50,400 bases of DNA, from contig CALXOL010000016.1 in assembly GCA_944390015.1 (NCBI GenBank), positions 1 through 50,400 of the forward strand. The letters are read 5' to 3'. The position numbers were made by a program, and so were the translations under genes. Positions 8,701-19,200 of this stretch are shown piece by piece. The notes beneath the pieces are model-generated. The model ran no database searches. It was not told the DNA's origin and worked only from the letters and a program-made list of their open reading frames with translations. Numbering within the stretch: position 1 is the first letter of the stretch; each line of letters opens with the position of its first letter. This stretch comes from an uncultured Spirochaetaceae bacterium. GTDB taxonomy: Bacteria > Spirochaetota > Spirochaetia > Sphaerochaetales > Sphaerochaetaceae.

Positions 8701-9600
8701 ATGAGAAAACTTTTTGTATTTTTTACCGTTCTTCTGCTCTCGCTATCGCTTTTTGCCGCATTCAACCCGGAGTACAGCGATTATCTTTATTACGCTCTTG
8801 AGGATTATGATGCAGACGAGTCCTATCTGAAGGACGCATTCATAGAAGCGGATAGCGATGAGGAGAAAAGCGAGATACTTTGGAGACAGAGCAGAAACAG
8901 TCTCGGACAGGGAGACAGGCTCAGTGAGGATGACAAGGACGGCAGATTCGCCAGATACGAGGAATCAGAGCAGTATGCAAAGGACTCCATAGCGCTCTGC
9001 CCTAATGCTGACGCATATCACTGGCTTAGTTCCGCCCTAGGTCGCTGGGGACAGACGAAGGGAGTTCTTGAATCCCTTTCCAGAGCGAGGGAGATGGCCG
9101 ATTATGAGCTTAAAGCAATCGATGGTTTCAACTATGACCATACGGATGCATGGTATGTTCTCGGCATACTTTACAACCAGCTTCCAGGATGGCCGATCAG
9201 TTTTGGAAACAAGAACTGGGCAATAAGCTACATGAGAAGGAGCCTGGACACGAAAATCGATGAGAGAGGACTTTTCCTCACCCTGTATCTTGAGCTTGCA
9301 AACCAGCTTTATTCCAGGAACTGGAATGCGAAAAAGAGGACTAGCGAGATAAACAAGATGCAGGATGATTACGATGAGAATACCGTCCTTTCCGAGAAGA
9401 TGAAATACTATGAGGGATCTGAGGGTGCATCTAAAGTCCCGTTCTACTCAACCGTCGCACTATCCGAGATGTCGGACAGGCAGGAGGCCGCGATGCTTTT
9501 GATGTATGCCGATGCGGTTTTCAAAACAAAGGCGAATCCACTGGATTCTGATGTGGAAAGACACGGCGAGATTCTTGAACGTCTTAACGAGATAACTTAA
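8701..9600 (+). CDS. Exported TPR-like protein of unknown function
   Basis: This 299-residue protein has a Sec signal peptide (cleavage near SLSLFAAF, residue 19-20) and a helical-repeat body. The segment at about 100-180 (AYHWLSSALGRWGQTKGVLE, then DAWYVLGILYNQLPGW) resembles the TPR fold of RMD1-like and TRAP-associated proteins, in which helices pack around a periplasmic ligand pocket. I infer that it is a periplasmic scaffold or binding protein. AGGAGG 9 bases before ATG supports the start. It lies between the aldehyde dehydrogenase and CLC genes and is probably cotranscribed with them. The biological role is unknown. Confidence 0.72.
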   Translation: MRKLFVFFTVLLLSLSLFAAFNPEYSDYLYYALEDYDADESYLKDAFIEADSDEEKSEILWRQSRNSLGQGDRLSEDDKDGRFARYEESEQYAKDSIALCPNADAYHWLSSALGRWGQTKGVLESLSRAREMADYELKAIDGFNYDHTDAWYVLGILYNQLPGWPISFGNKNWAISYMRRSLDTKIDERGLFLTLYLELANQLYSRNWNAKKRTSEINKMQDDYDENTVLSEKMKYYEGSEGASKVPFYSTVALSEMSDRQEAAMLLMYADAVFKTKANPLDSDVERHGEILERLNEIT

Positions 9601-9612
9601 TATTTAGGCATA

Positions 9613-10836
9613 ATGGAATCGTATGCTAAAAACGCATTGAGAGGAGTCCTGACCGGGCTTCTCTCTGCACCCTTCATAACTCTTTTTTCAAATCTTGTCA
9701 CATGGGCGAATGAATTCAATTCGGAGCACCGGATATTGATTCTCCTATTGCCCGTGGGTTCTCTTATAATCATATTGACATACCATCTGCTCGGCTATCA
9801 GAGCAAGAAAATCACAAGCATGGCGATTCACCAGATACACTATGCTGAAGATGGCAATACTTCCATGAAGGGAGAAGGAAGAATTACCATCAAGATGGCG
9901 GCAACCAGCTTCTTCAACTCCGTATTATCTCATTTTCTGGGAGCATCCGTTGGAAAAGAAGGCGTTGGAGTTCAGATCGGGTTTTCCGCAGCCTCAATCC
10001 TGGACAGCGCGGAAGAGAGGCTTCTTGGATCCAGCAGAAGGGATTACTACCTCATGTCAGGGGCATCAGCTGCATTCTCCGCCCTATTCGGAGCACCGGT
10101 AGCAGGAACTCTTTTCGGCATTCACATGGCTTCTCCGAGATTATCCAGATTCGATGCTTTGCTTCCTGCCTTATGCGCATCCTTCTCTGCATACTTTTTT
10201 TCCCAGCTCATGGGCATCCACGTATTGAGCGCTCCACCAGTGGTTCCTCTTGAATTAAATCTTACGAATGCGGCAACCGTATTTCTTTTCGCCGTAGTCA
10301 TAGGCATCGTCTGTTCATTGAGCTGTAAAGCCCTGGAGTTCTTCAAAGAACAGCTGAAAGACCTTTATCCGGGCTCCGAGGCTTTCAAGGCAGTAATTCC
10401 GGCAACGCTTTTAACCGTTTTCGCAATCCTCGTTTTCATATTCACCGGTAAGTTCTGGTATAACGGACTATCAACCGATCTCATAAGGCTCTCAATGTTC
10501 CGAGCCGCAGGATTCGATGATTTCATAATAAAGCTTGTAATGGTACTTCTTTCTCTTGCTGCTGGATTCCAGGGCGGTGAGGTAGTCCCCCTACTTGTCC
10601 TTGGTGCGACTTTCACCTCCTCCCTTGCATCACTCTTTAATCTTGATGCCTCTGCATATTCAATCCTAGGAGCAATTGGATTCTTATCCGCAGGAATAAA
10701 ACTCCCGTTCGTAACATTCGCTCTTGGCATGGAGCTTTTCGGCTACTCGGAACCGGCCCTGCTCTTTTTGATGACTTCGATAGCCCTAATCGCATCCGGT
10801 AAGACAGGAATATATTCACACCAGAGAATTTACTAA
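9613..10836 (+). CDS. CLC-family anion transporter, near the CLC-F clade
   Basis: This 407-residue membrane protein has about ten hydrophobic segments. Conserved CLC elements are [14 protein letters not shown], carrying the gating glutamate in GKEG, the helix [17 protein letters not shown], and [12 protein letters not shown], which replaces the usual GxFxP. It lacks the GSGIP chloride motif. Around TSMAIHQIH the sequence best matches the stretch that is GNNLIIDEIH in fluoride-type CLC proteins, but the polar pair there is changed. It probably exchanges an anion (fluoride or chloride) for protons. No fluoride riboswitch is seen upstream. The start is 12 bases after the TPR gene, with a weak TTAGG site. 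Confidence 0.8.
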   Translation: MESYAKNALRGVLTGLLSAPFITLFSNLVTWANEFNSEHRILILLLPVGSLIIILTYHLLGYQSKKITSMAIHQIHYAEDGNTSMKGEGRITIKMAATSFFNSVLSHFLGASVGKEGVGVQIGFSAASILDSAEERLLGSSRRDYYLMSGASAAFSALFGAPVAGTLFGIHMASPRLSRFDALLPALCASFSAYFFSQLMGIHVLSAPPVVPLELNLTNAATVFLFAVVIGIVCSLSCKALEFFKEQLKDLYPGSEAFKAVIPATLLTVFAILVFIFTGKFWYNGLSTDLIRLSMFRAAGFDDFIIKLVMVLLSLAAGFQGGEVVPLLVLGATFTSSLASLFNLDASAYSILGAIGFLSAGIKLPFVTFALGMELFGYSEPALLFLMTSIALIASGKTGIYSHQRIY

Positions 10837-10868
10837 CTTTTCTTTTTTTTGAACTCTTTTTTACAATT

Positions 10869-10880
10869 TTTGTATACAAA
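10869..10880. promoter_or_regulatory. Palindrome TTTGTATACAAA upstream of EF-G
   Basis: This perfect 12-bp palindrome ends directly before the -35 box of the EF-G promoter, a place where an activator or repressor could bind. It shares TATACAAA with the region upstream of the efflux operon. AT-rich palindromes also arise by chance. Confidence 0.35.
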
Positions 10881-10909
10881 TTTACAATTTTAATTTATTT
10901 TGATAAACT
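10881..10909 (+). promoter_or_regulatory. Promoter of EF-G gene, predicted leaderless
   Basis: TTTACA (10881-10886), a 17-base spacer and TAAACT (10904-10909) place the transcription start at the ATG at 10917. No Shine-Dalgarno sequence lies between them. Confidence 0.6.
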
Positions 10910-10916
10910 AACGAAT

Positions 10917-12944
10917 ATGGACGAGAGCAGAATCCGCAACATCGGTATTATGGCTCATATCGATGCTGGCAAAACGACTACGACAGAAAGAATTCTTTTT
11001 TATACTGGTGAGAACCATAGGATCGGCGAAGTTGATAACGGAGAGGCGACTATGGACTGGATGCAGCAGGAGCAGGACAGGGGCATAACAATCACAAGCG
11101 CCGCAACCACCTGCTACTGGAAGGACCACCAGATCAATATCATTGACACTCCGGGACATGTTGACTTCACGGCGGAAGTAGAGCGCTCTTTAAGGGTACT
11201 TGATGGAGCGGTCGCCGTATTCTGTGCCGTCGGCGGTGTAGAGCCTCAGAGTGAGACGGTATGGCGACAGGCTGACACCTATTCAGTCCCGCGCATCGCA
11301 TTCATAAACAAGATGGACAGGCTTGGGGCTAATTTCTTCACAGTCCTTGAGGATATGAGGAAAAAACTCGGTGCAAACCCGATTCCTCTTTTCATCCCGG
11401 TTGGAAGTGAGAATACTTTTAATGCGATAATCGACCTTGTTAACATGAAGCTCCTCTCATTCTCAGAAGCGGATCAGGGAACTACCATAATAGAAGGAGA
11501 GATCCCAGATTCCCAGATGGAAATCGCCGAAGAATGGAGAGAAAAACTCATCGACAGCGCAGCATCATTTTCAGATGAGATAACAGAGCTTTATTTCGAT
11601 GGCAAGGAGATACCTGCAGAGCTCATATATTCCACGCTTAGAAAAGCTACTCTTGAGAGGAAGGCAGTTCCTACGTTCGTAGGTTCCTCATTAAAGAACA
11701 TCGGAGTACAGACACTGCTGGATGGAATAATAAACCTGCTTCCCTCCCCTGTCGATGCACCGGAGATTGAGGCACATGATGCTAGAAACGGAAAAAGCGT
11801 CATGATCCATCACAGCACAAGTGGCAACCTGGAGGCTCTTATATTCAAGATCCAGGTGGATCCTCAGGCCGGCCCCATGTGTTTTGTCAGAGTGTATTCG
11901 GGTGTGCTGAAAAAAGGGATCTCAATCTATAATGCCACAAAAGGCAAGAAAGAGAGAGTAAACAGGCTTTTAAGGATGCATGCCGACCGAAGTGAGGATT
12001 TAAGCGAGATAAAGGCTGGGGACATAGGCGTTATAATCGGATTCAAGAATGCACAGACTGGTGATACCCTTGCAGCTGAGTCATCCCCTTACCTACTTGA
12101 GAACATGGTATTCCCGAAACCTGTAATATCTATCGCGATTGAACCGAAGACCACGGATGCACAGGAGAAACTCAGGAAGGCATTAGAGGTCTTTGCGATG
12201 GAAGATCCTACTTTCACTTATAAGGATGACAGCGAGACTGGACAGCTTGTAATCTCAGGAATGGGAGAACTGCATCTTGATGTCCTTGTAACAAGGATTA
12301 CAAAAGAGATGAAGATCGATGCCAGGGTCGGTAATCCACAGGTAAGCTACAGGGAGTCGATAAAGGGAGAGAAGACCGTCACAGAGGAGTTCTCACGCCA
12401 GATTGCAGGAAAGGAGAACTATGCCTCGCTCACAGTCTCTGTCAAGCCGAATGAGAGAGGAAAAGGCAACGAGTACATCGTATCGGCAAAGACGAGGGAC
12501 ATCCCTCAGGAGATACTGGATGCCATCCGAATGGGTATTGAAGGTTCATTCTCCAGCGGTATTAAATTCGGATATGAGACTACGGATGTAATAGCAGATG
12601 TCAAGGACATTAAATATGACGAGCTTACATCCACTCCTTTTGCGTTTACAAGCTGTGCCGTAATGGCCTTCGATAAGGCATGTCAGGAGGCCGGTGCAAT
12701 CTTGATGGAACCTATCATGAAGGTACAGGTCGTCAGTCCGAGTGAGTATATCGGAGATGTAATAAGCTCTCTTACCCAGCGAAACGGTATAGTGGAGAGC
12801 ATGGAGAGCAAAAGCGGAGGAGACATTGTAAGCGCACAGGTGCCGCTTGAGAAGATGTTCGGCTACTCCACTATTTTACGCTCATCGACTCAGGGAAGAG
12901 GCAGTTTCTCGATGGAGTTCAGCCACTACCAAGAAAAATTATGA
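10917..12944 (+). CDS. fusA: Elongation factor G, spirochaete EF-G2-like (spdEFG2 type)
   Basis: This 675-residue translational GTPase has all EF-G parts: P loop AHIDAGKT (13-20), switch [18 protein letters not shown], then domains II to V. The GTPase domain ([40 protein letters not shown]) resembles from memory the second EF-G of Borrelia and mitochondrial EF-G2. Those act with ribosome recycling factor in splitting ribosomes rather than in translocation. That assignment is an inference and needs a tree. If it is right, the main translocase lies elsewhere in the genome. The gene is followed by the XRE regulator after 42 bases, with no terminator between. It appears to start from a leaderless promoter. 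Confidence 0.9.
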   Translation: MDESRIRNIGIMAHIDAGKTTTTERILFYTGENHRIGEVDNGEATMDWMQQEQDRGITITSAATTCYWKDHQINIIDTPGHVDFTAEVERSLRVLDGAVAVFCAVGGVEPQSETVWRQADTYSVPRIAFINKMDRLGANFFTVLEDMRKKLGANPIPLFIPVGSENTFNAIIDLVNMKLLSFSEADQGTTIIEGEIPDSQMEIAEEWREKLIDSAASFSDEITELYFDGKEIPAELIYSTLRKATLERKAVPTFVGSSLKNIGVQTLLDGIINLLPSPVDAPEIEAHDARNGKSVMIHHSTSGNLEALIFKIQVDPQAGPMCFVRVYSGVLKKGISIYNATKGKKERVNRLLRMHADRSEDLSEIKAGDIGVIIGFKNAQTGDTLAAESSPYLLENMVFPKPVISIAIEPKTTDAQEKLRKALEVFAMEDPTFTYKDDSETGQLVISGMGELHLDVLVTRITKEMKIDARVGNPQVSYRESIKGEKTVTEEFSRQIAGKENYASLTVSVKPNERGKGNEYIVSAKTRDIPQEILDAIRMGIEGSFSSGIKFGYETTDVIADVKDIKYDELTSTPFAFTSCAVMAFDKACQEAGAILMEPIMKVQVVSPSEYIGDVISSLTQRNGIVESMESKSGGDIVSAQVPLEKMFGYSTILRSSTQGRGSFSMEFSHYQEKL

Positions 12945-12986
12945 TCAACATAATTTGATTGTTAACATACAACAGGAGAGTACAAC

Positions 12987-13301
12987 ATGAAAAAAGTTAG
13001 CAACCTACAGCAGATTTTTGCAAACAACGTGAAGGTAAGGCGTAAGAGGAATGGGCTTACGCAGGCCGAGCTTGCAAAAAAAATTGGCGTCTCAACATCT
13101 TTCATAACTGAGATTGAGACGGTGAGAAAGGCTCCATCGTTCTCCACAGTCGAGAAGATTGCAGAGGTTCTTGAAACACCTGCATGGACTCTTTTCAGTG
13201 AATACAGCGAGAAGATCCGTGATGCGCAGGAGGGGGATGAGCTTTTAAAGTTCCTCCTCAAGAACAAGATCAATGATGCTATTGAAGAAGTTCTAAAATA
13301 A
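12987..13301 (+). CDS. XRE-family helix-turn-helix regulator
   Basis: This 104-residue DNA-binding protein carries a Cro/C1-type HTH over about residues 10-68 (VRRKRNGLTQAELAKKIGVS, then FITEIETVRKAPS). A short acidic and helical tail follows, which could mediate dimerisation. An AGGAG site 9 bases before ATG sets the start. It sits between two EF-G genes and is followed at once by a strong terminator, so it probably shares the transcript of the first EF-G. Its target is unknown. Regulation of one or both EF-G genes is possible but not shown by the sequence. Confidence 0.85.
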   Translation: MKKVSNLQQIFANNVKVRRKRNGLTQAELAKKIGVSTSFITEIETVRKAPSFSTVEKIAEVLETPAWTLFSEYSEKIRDAQEGDELLKFLLKNKINDAIEEVLK

Positions 13302-13306
13302 TGATG

Positions 13307-13338
13307 AAGTCCTCTGAAATGAGGACTTTAGTTTTTTT
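13307..13338 (+). terminator. Terminator after EF-G / XRE unit
   Basis: A perfect 8-bp stem AAGTCCTC/GAGGACTT with a 6-base loop is followed by TAGTTTTTTT. It begins 5 bases after the XRE stop codon and separates this unit from the second EF-G gene. Confidence 0.9.
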
Positions 13339-13370
13339 CGCACCTTTTTCCTCTCTGCTTACAAAATAAT

Positions 13371-13438
13371 TTGACTAATCAATATCGAGGTTTTAAGCTT
13401 TTAGAAAAAGCTTTTAATTTTCAAAAAGGAGGAAAATA
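13371..13438 (+). promoter_or_regulatory. Promoter and leader hairpin of second EF-G gene
   Basis: TTGACT (13371-13376) and, after 17 bases, TAAGCT (13394-13399) form a weak promoter. A perfect 8-bp inverted repeat AAGCTTTT (13395-13402), loop AGA, AAAAGCTT (13406-13413) follows, then TTAATTTT and AGGAGG before ATG at 13439. The hairpin overlaps the proposed -10, so it may be an operator or, if transcription starts upstream, a weak attenuator. Confidence 0.4.
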
Positions 13439-15523
13439 ATGAGCGTTGATACCAAAAACATCAGAAATGTGGCACTCATCGGCCATAATGGAACGGGAAA
13501 GACTAACCTCATAGAGCAGATGCTGTTCTACGCAGGCATTCTTTCCCGTGCTGAAACTGTAGAGAGCGGGAAGACCGTAAGCGACTACACAGATGAAGAG
13601 ATTCAGAAGAAGATGTCCATCCATTCTGCTCTTGCCTCCCTTACTTGGGATGGAAAGGTTATAAACGTACTCGACACCCCGGGTACTGGCGACTTCATAG
13701 GAGAGGCTATCTCCGCATTCAGAGCGACGGAAGCCGCACTCATGATGGTGGATGGGCGTGAGGGTGCTCAGATTGAGACGATAAAGCTCTGGAGAAGACT
13801 TGATGAGAGAAATAAGCCTAGGGCCGTCTTCATCAATAAGATGGATAAGGAGAGGGCCAGCTTCAGGCATACAATAGATTCGCTTGTAGAGGAATTCGGC
13901 GCACATTTCGTACCAGTCGTCATCGCACTGGGAGAGGCCGAGGAATTCCACGGGGTAATCAACCTGATTGAGAACCAGGCATACGAGTGCCATGATGGAG
14001 CAAAAGAGACTCCGATTCCAATCCCTGAGAAATATGCAGCCGTCGTGGAGGATTTCAGGAACAGGTTGATTGAGAATGCGGCAGAGGGAACAGATGAGCT
14101 TATAGAGAAGTATTTTGAGCAGGGAACCCTTGAAGCGGATGACATCAGGCACGGTCTTGCTGTCGGAATGAGGGAAAACAGGGTTGTTCCTGTGTTCTGC
14201 GGAGCTACGGACAAGGGAGCTGGTATCACATCACTGCTTAACTTCATAAAGAACAACTTCCCATGGCCACTTGGAATCGAGGAATACATCATCGGACATG
14301 ACGGAGAAGAGACTACTCTTGAGATCGACCCGGATAAGCCTTTCTCCGCATACTGCTTTAAGACGACAATCGACCAGTTCTCTGGAAAGATGAGCTTTAT
14401 AAAGGTTGTCACAGGAACCCTTACTCCTGAGACCGACATATACAACAACGAGCTTGGTAAGAAAGCAAAGGCAGGTAAGCTATATAGGGCAATCGGAAAG
14501 AAGCTTATCGAGACCGACAGCCTCGTTGCTGGAGATATCGGAATCATTACGAAGTGCGACATAATCAGCACCAACTCCACTCTAGTCGCTGGACCGGAAT
14601 ACAAGAGAAGATTCCGCCCTCTTCGCCTTCCTCAGCCTATCTATCAGCTTGCAATCAGTGCTGATGACAAAAAGAGCGAAGATAAGATGAATGATGCTCT
14701 TCACAGGGTACAGGAAGAGGATCTCACATTCCAGATGACATATAATGAGGAGACGAGGGAATCCATCATCGGAGGCATGGGTGAGCTGCACATCAACATG
14801 ATTCTGGACAAGATCAGGGAAAAACAGAAGATTCAGATCCATACCAGAACACCTAGGATCGCCTACCGCGAGACGATTACCAAGAAAAGCGGACTCGCAG
14901 AATACTCTCACAAGAAGCAGAGCGGTGGACATGGACAGTTCGGACGTGTCGTACTCGAGATTGAACCTCTTGAGAGGGGGCAGTACTATGAATTTGAGAA
15001 CGTCATCAAGGGAGGTGCCATCTCCAAGGGATATGTTCCGGGAATTGAGAAGGGCCTACATGAGAAGATGGAGGAAGGATTCCTTGCAGGTTATCCTCTG
15101 GTAGACATCAAGATAACGCTTGTTGATGGAAAAGAGCATCCTGTAGACTCTTCAGAAATGGCGTTCAAACTCGCTGCGAAAGGTGCTATGGAAATCGCCC
15201 TTTCCAAAGCTGGATGCGTTCTGCTTGAGCCTTTCATGCGTCTTGAAGTATTCGTCGATGATGAATATCTTGGAGCAATTCTATCCGATCTTTCAGGAAA
15301 GAGAGGTCGTGTGCTCGGGCAGGAGGAAAAAGGTCATGTAGTAGCCGTAAAGGCTGAAGTACCGATGGCGGAGCTCAGAAACTATGCCATCGAGCTCAAG
15401 AGCATGACAAGCGGCACAGGTTCTTTTGAACTCGAATTCGACCATTATGAGATTCTTCAGGGCAAGCTTGCAGAGGATGTCATAGCAGAGGCGAAGAGAG
15501 CTAAAGAAGAAGCCAATGGCTGA
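13439..15523 (+). CDS. EF-G-like translational GTPase, EF-G II class
   Basis: This 694-residue protein has EF-G domain order but a distinct GTPase domain. The P loop is GHNGTGKT (15-22), and switch I has KKMSIHSALA in place of RGITI. DTPGTGDF replaces DTPGH, which removes the usual histidine next to the G3 motif, and NKMD is kept. These are marks of the EF-G II class, such as Mycobacterium FusA2 and Thermus EF-G-2. Domains IV and V are complete (HGQFGRVVLEIEPL, GTGSFELEFDHYE). AGGAGG lies 7 bases before ATG. Reported members bind GTP and act on ribosomes, but their physiological role is poorly known. Confidence 0.9.
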   Translation: MSVDTKNIRNVALIGHNGTGKTNLIEQMLFYAGILSRAETVESGKTVSDYTDEEIQKKMSIHSALASLTWDGKVINVLDTPGTGDFIGEAISAFRATEAALMMVDGREGAQIETIKLWRRLDERNKPRAVFINKMDKERASFRHTIDSLVEEFGAHFVPVVIALGEAEEFHGVINLIENQAYECHDGAKETPIPIPEKYAAVVEDFRNRLIENAAEGTDELIEKYFEQGTLEADDIRHGLAVGMRENRVVPVFCGATDKGAGITSLLNFIKNNFPWPLGIEEYIIGHDGEETTLEIDPDKPFSAYCFKTTIDQFSGKMSFIKVVTGTLTPETDIYNNELGKKAKAGKLYRAIGKKLIETDSLVAGDIGIITKCDIISTNSTLVAGPEYKRRFRPLRLPQPIYQLAISADDKKSEDKMNDALHRVQEEDLTFQMTYNEETRESIIGGMGELHINMILDKIREKQKIQIHTRTPRIAYRETITKKSGLAEYSHKKQSGGHGQFGRVVLEIEPLERGQYYEFENVIKGGAISKGYVPGIEKGLHEKMEEGFLAGYPLVDIKITLVDGKEHPVDSSEMAFKLAAKGAMEIALSKAGCVLLEPFMRLEVFVDDEYLGAILSDLSGKRGRVLGQEEKGHVVAVKAEVPMAELRNYAIELKSMTSGTGSFELEFDHYEILQGKLAEDVIAEAKRAKEEANG

Positions 15524-15535
15524 TTGACCTCATTT

Positions 15536-15564
15536 GGGCGGGTTTTTCCCGCCCTATCTTTTTT
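15536..15564 (+). terminator. Terminator after second EF-G gene
   Basis: GGGCGGG (15536-15542), loop TTTTT, CCCGCCC (15548-15554) and the tail TATCTTTTTT make a strong plus-strand terminator. Its 3' arm touches the stop codon of the convergent trmB gene. There is no T-run on the minus side, so it works in one direction only. Confidence 0.9.
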
Positions 15565-16261
15565 CCACCCAGAGTTCTCTTACCTCGTGCTCTTTTTCTA
15601 TCCCTTTTCTCTCGAATTTCGTCTCTGGCCGCCATTGAATATGAGGTGCAAATCCTCTATACGGGTTATAAAGAGACTCAGTCTGGGAAAAATAGGAAAG
15701 GACCTCATCGGCGTATTCAACCCAGTCCGTAACAAAGTATATATAACCACCCTTCTTAAGCTTAGAAACCAAGAGATTTATGAATGAAGGCTGCATGAGT
15801 CTCCTCTTATGATGCTTTTTCTTCATCCATGGGTCTGGAAAGAAGATATGGAAACCGTCAATACTCTCATCCCCCACGAGGTTGTTCAGCACATCAACGG
15901 CATTGAACCTCATGACTTTTAGATTGCTAAGATCCATCTCCTTTATTCTCTTTAAGATCTTTACAACGCCATCCAGATAGACCTCAAGACCAAGGAAGTT
16001 CGCATCACTTCGATTTTTTGCGATTTCAACGGTAGCCGTTCCCATGCCGAAGCCGATTTCAATAATGAAAGGCTTATCATTGGCAAAAAGCGTTGATGAA
16101 TTAAGAGTGCATCCCTCCTCATAATAAGTCAGATATCTGGATGACTCCTCTATGGTCTTTTCCCCTTTCTCATCAAGCACGTTGCTTCTGAGGACATAGC
16201 TTTTTATAGTCCTCTCCTTCCCTTGCCTTAACTCTATCTTGAATATCCTTGGATCTATCAT
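15554..16261 (-). CDS. trmB: tRNA (guanine-N7-)-methyltransferase
   Basis: This 235-residue SAM-dependent enzyme methylates G46 of tRNA at N7. It has motif I EIGFGMGTATVEIA, the acidic ribose contact GLEVY, the family hallmark FPDPWMKKKHHKRRL, and the C-terminal TKFERKGIEKEHEV that shapes the active site. The start ATG overlaps the stop of mfd (16258-16261), so the two are translationally coupled on one minus-strand transcript. Length and motifs are normal for the family. Confidence 0.96.
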   Translation of the reverse strand: MIDPRIFKIELRQGKERTIKSYVLRSNVLDEKGEKTIEESSRYLTYYEEGCTLNSSTLFANDKPFIIEIGFGMGTATVEIAKNRSDANFLGLEVYLDGVVKILKRIKEMDLSNLKVMRFNAVDVLNNLVGDESIDGFHIFFPDPWMKKKHHKRRLMQPSFINLLVSKLKKGGYIYFVTDWVEYADEVLSYFSQTESLYNPYRGFAPHIQWRPETKFERKGIEKEHEVRELWVEKR

Positions 16262-19200
16262 TTCAATCTCCTAAGTTGTTCCAGAATGAAGAGCGCCTTA
16301 TCCTTTAAAGACACAGAGCCGCTCCTCATACGGATATAATTCATCCTCTTTGGATCCAGTGATACCTTCCCTCCGCTCAGCTGAATCAGACTGACGAGCT
16401 TCCCTGGATCTATCGAGCTTACTTTCGACAGCTCAAACTCTATCACACCGTTCTTCTCCGTTATGTTGAAAATATCGAGAGAGGCTGCCAGTATTTTGAT
16501 TTCAGCGATGCATAACAGGTTATCCACATCCTCCGGTATAGGCCCGAAACGATCCTCTATCTCCACTCTGAGACTCTCCAGCTGCTCCGAGCTCTTTACG
16601 GATGCTATCTTCTTATAAATCTCGAACTTCTCCACTCCGCTGGATATGTACGAATCAGGGATGAATCCCGAATAATCAAGTTCAAGAAGAACTTCCCTTG
16701 ATTTCGAATCATCACTTCCCCTCAGACGGTCGATCTCCTCATCCAAAAGCTTCATATACATATCAAGACCAACGGCCTCGAGATGGCCCGATTGCTCCCT
16801 TCCCAGTATGTTTCCAGCCCCCCTGATCTCCATATCCTTCATTGCAATCTTAAAGCCAGAACCAAGGGCGGTATTCTCACTCATAACCCTCAGACGCTTT
16901 AGTGCATCATCATTTAAACTGGATCTATCCTTATAGAAAAGATAGCAGTATGCCTTCTTATCGGAACGTCCTACCCTTCCCCTCAGCTGATAAAGCTGTG
17001 ACAAGCCAAGACGCTCTGCTCTGTCTATGATTATCGTATTGACATTCGGAATATCTATCCCGTTCTCGATTATCGTCGTTGATACAAGTATCTGCACCCC
17101 CTCATATATGAAACGATGCATGACGTCTTCAAGATCGTCAGATGGCATCTGCCCATGTGCGAATTCAACTATCGCCTCGGGAATCTCACGCCGTATCTCC
17201 ATCACGACCTCTTCAAGATCCTCGATCCTGTTATGAAGGAAGAACACCTGTCCGCCCCTCTTTATTTCCATGCGCATCGCAGCAACGGCCTTCTCAAAAT
17301 CGAACTGCTCAATGTATGTCTCAATAGGAAGACGTTCACGGGGAGCTGTGGTAAGAAGACTCATATCCCTCACTTTGAGCAAAGACATATAAAGAGTCCT
17401 AGGAATAGGAGTCGCACTGAGGGTAAGACAATCGATATTCGTCTTCATCTGTTTGATTTTCTCCTTATCCTTGACACCGAAACGCTGCTCCTCATCAACG
17501 ATTAGAAGTCCAAGATCCTTAAAGCCGATTTTATTCAAGATCTTGTGTGTTCCAAACAATACGTCGATCGCACCGCTTTTAAGATCCTGGAGAATCTTTT
17601 TCTGCTCTTTCGTAGATACAAAACGTGTCAGCAGAGCAGAGCGCACGGGAAACTGCCCAAGCCTTTCTTTGAAGTTGTTATAATGCTGTTCTGCAAGAAT
17701 GACTGTCGGAGCGAGAAAAGCAACCTGCTTACCCGACAATACGGCTTTGAATGCGGCACGGAACGCAAGCTCGGTCTTACCATATCCGACATCTCCACAT
17801 ACAAGTCGGTCCATGACCTTCTTCGTCTCCATGTCCCTTTTGATCTCATCGAGACATTTCAGCTGATCCGGAGTCTCAGAAAAAGGAAAGGATGCCTCAA
17901 ACTCAAGCTGCCAATCATTGTCATGAGAAAAAGGGAAGCCCTCTGCATTCTCCCTCTGGGCATAAAGCCGTACAAGCTCTTGAGCAAGTGCCTCAGCACT
18001 TTTAAGCGCCCTCTCCTTCTTCTTACTCCAGCTTGAGGAGCCAAGCTTCTCGAGTTTTGGAAGTCTCTGGTCATTTCCAATATATTTCTGAACGAGATTA
18101 GCCTGTTCGATAGGAACATATATGAATTCCTTATCGGCATACTCAATCTTTATGTAATCCCTCTCCGTATAGAATCCTTTGACCCTTTCGATCTTAACAA
18201 AGCGTCCTATACCGTAATTTACGTGGACTACGAAATCCCCCTCCTTGAGATCGACAAAACTGTCAAGCGGAGAGGAAGAGGTATCAACAAGCTTCTCAGC
18301 CCTATGTTTCTTACGTCCGAATATCTCATTGTCAAGAACCACTAGGAGGCTCTCATCGTCGATTACAAACCCTGAGGATATGTCCTTAACGAGAATGTTG
18401 ATAGAAAAATCCTTAAGTACGGAGTCAAGTCTCTCCTTCTGTACCGAGGACGGAGATAGGACGTAGATAGACCAACCTTCCTTAATTAGGGCGGAAATAT
18501 CATCTTTAAAATAAGTTACATTACCGAAATACGACCTGGAAGGAGATATCGAGTAGTGATGATAATCGTTCTGTTTTATATCGTAAATCGTGAGCGACGG
18601 CCTCTCAGTTTCAATAAAGCGTTTCCACGGGAAGAGCATCTGAGCAGGTTTTGCAACCTCCTCCCTCGCCCTGTAGGCCTCCTTGTACCTTGCCTCGGCC
18701 TCTTTCTCAAGTGAGGCATAGCTAGTCTCAAGCCGCTCAGCTCCAATATAGGCGAAATAATCATCTGCTCTTAAATACGAGAGGAATGTCGTATATCCAT
18801 CTCCAGAATGGGAATTCAAAAGCGAAATGCCAACCTTGCCGAGTTCTTTCACCGTCTTCTGAGTAAGAGCATCAAAATATTTGATCTGGGTTACCTCGTC
18901 CCACTCTGTGTTTATTCTTACGGGATTATCCTCTCCGAATGGGTAGACATCGATTATCTCACCTCTTATCGTAAAGGTACCCTCCTCATAACAGGAGCTT
19001 ACACGCTCATAGCCAGAAGATAGGAGCTTCTTTGAAAGGCCATCAAAACTTATCTCATCGTGCAAAGCGATGGAGAGTGTCATCTCATCCATCATCGCCC
19101 TGGAAAGAACGGGGGATATGAATGCACGTAGAGAAGTTACGATGATGCCCGTCCTCATCCCATCCATTTCCAAAAGAGCTTTCTTCGCATCGTTATCAAT

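Noticed and set aside
9550-9612. Fluoride riboswitch before the CLC gene
   Set aside because: The gap to the preceding stop is only 12 bases, and no crcB-type motif is seen there or before the first gene of the unit.
15524-15787. Small plus-strand ORF after the second EF-G
   Set aside because: It runs through the terminator hairpin and antisense to trmB, with no start site of its own.
17027-17505. Plus-strand ORFs inside mfd
   Set aside because: They are antisense shadows of a conserved coding region.
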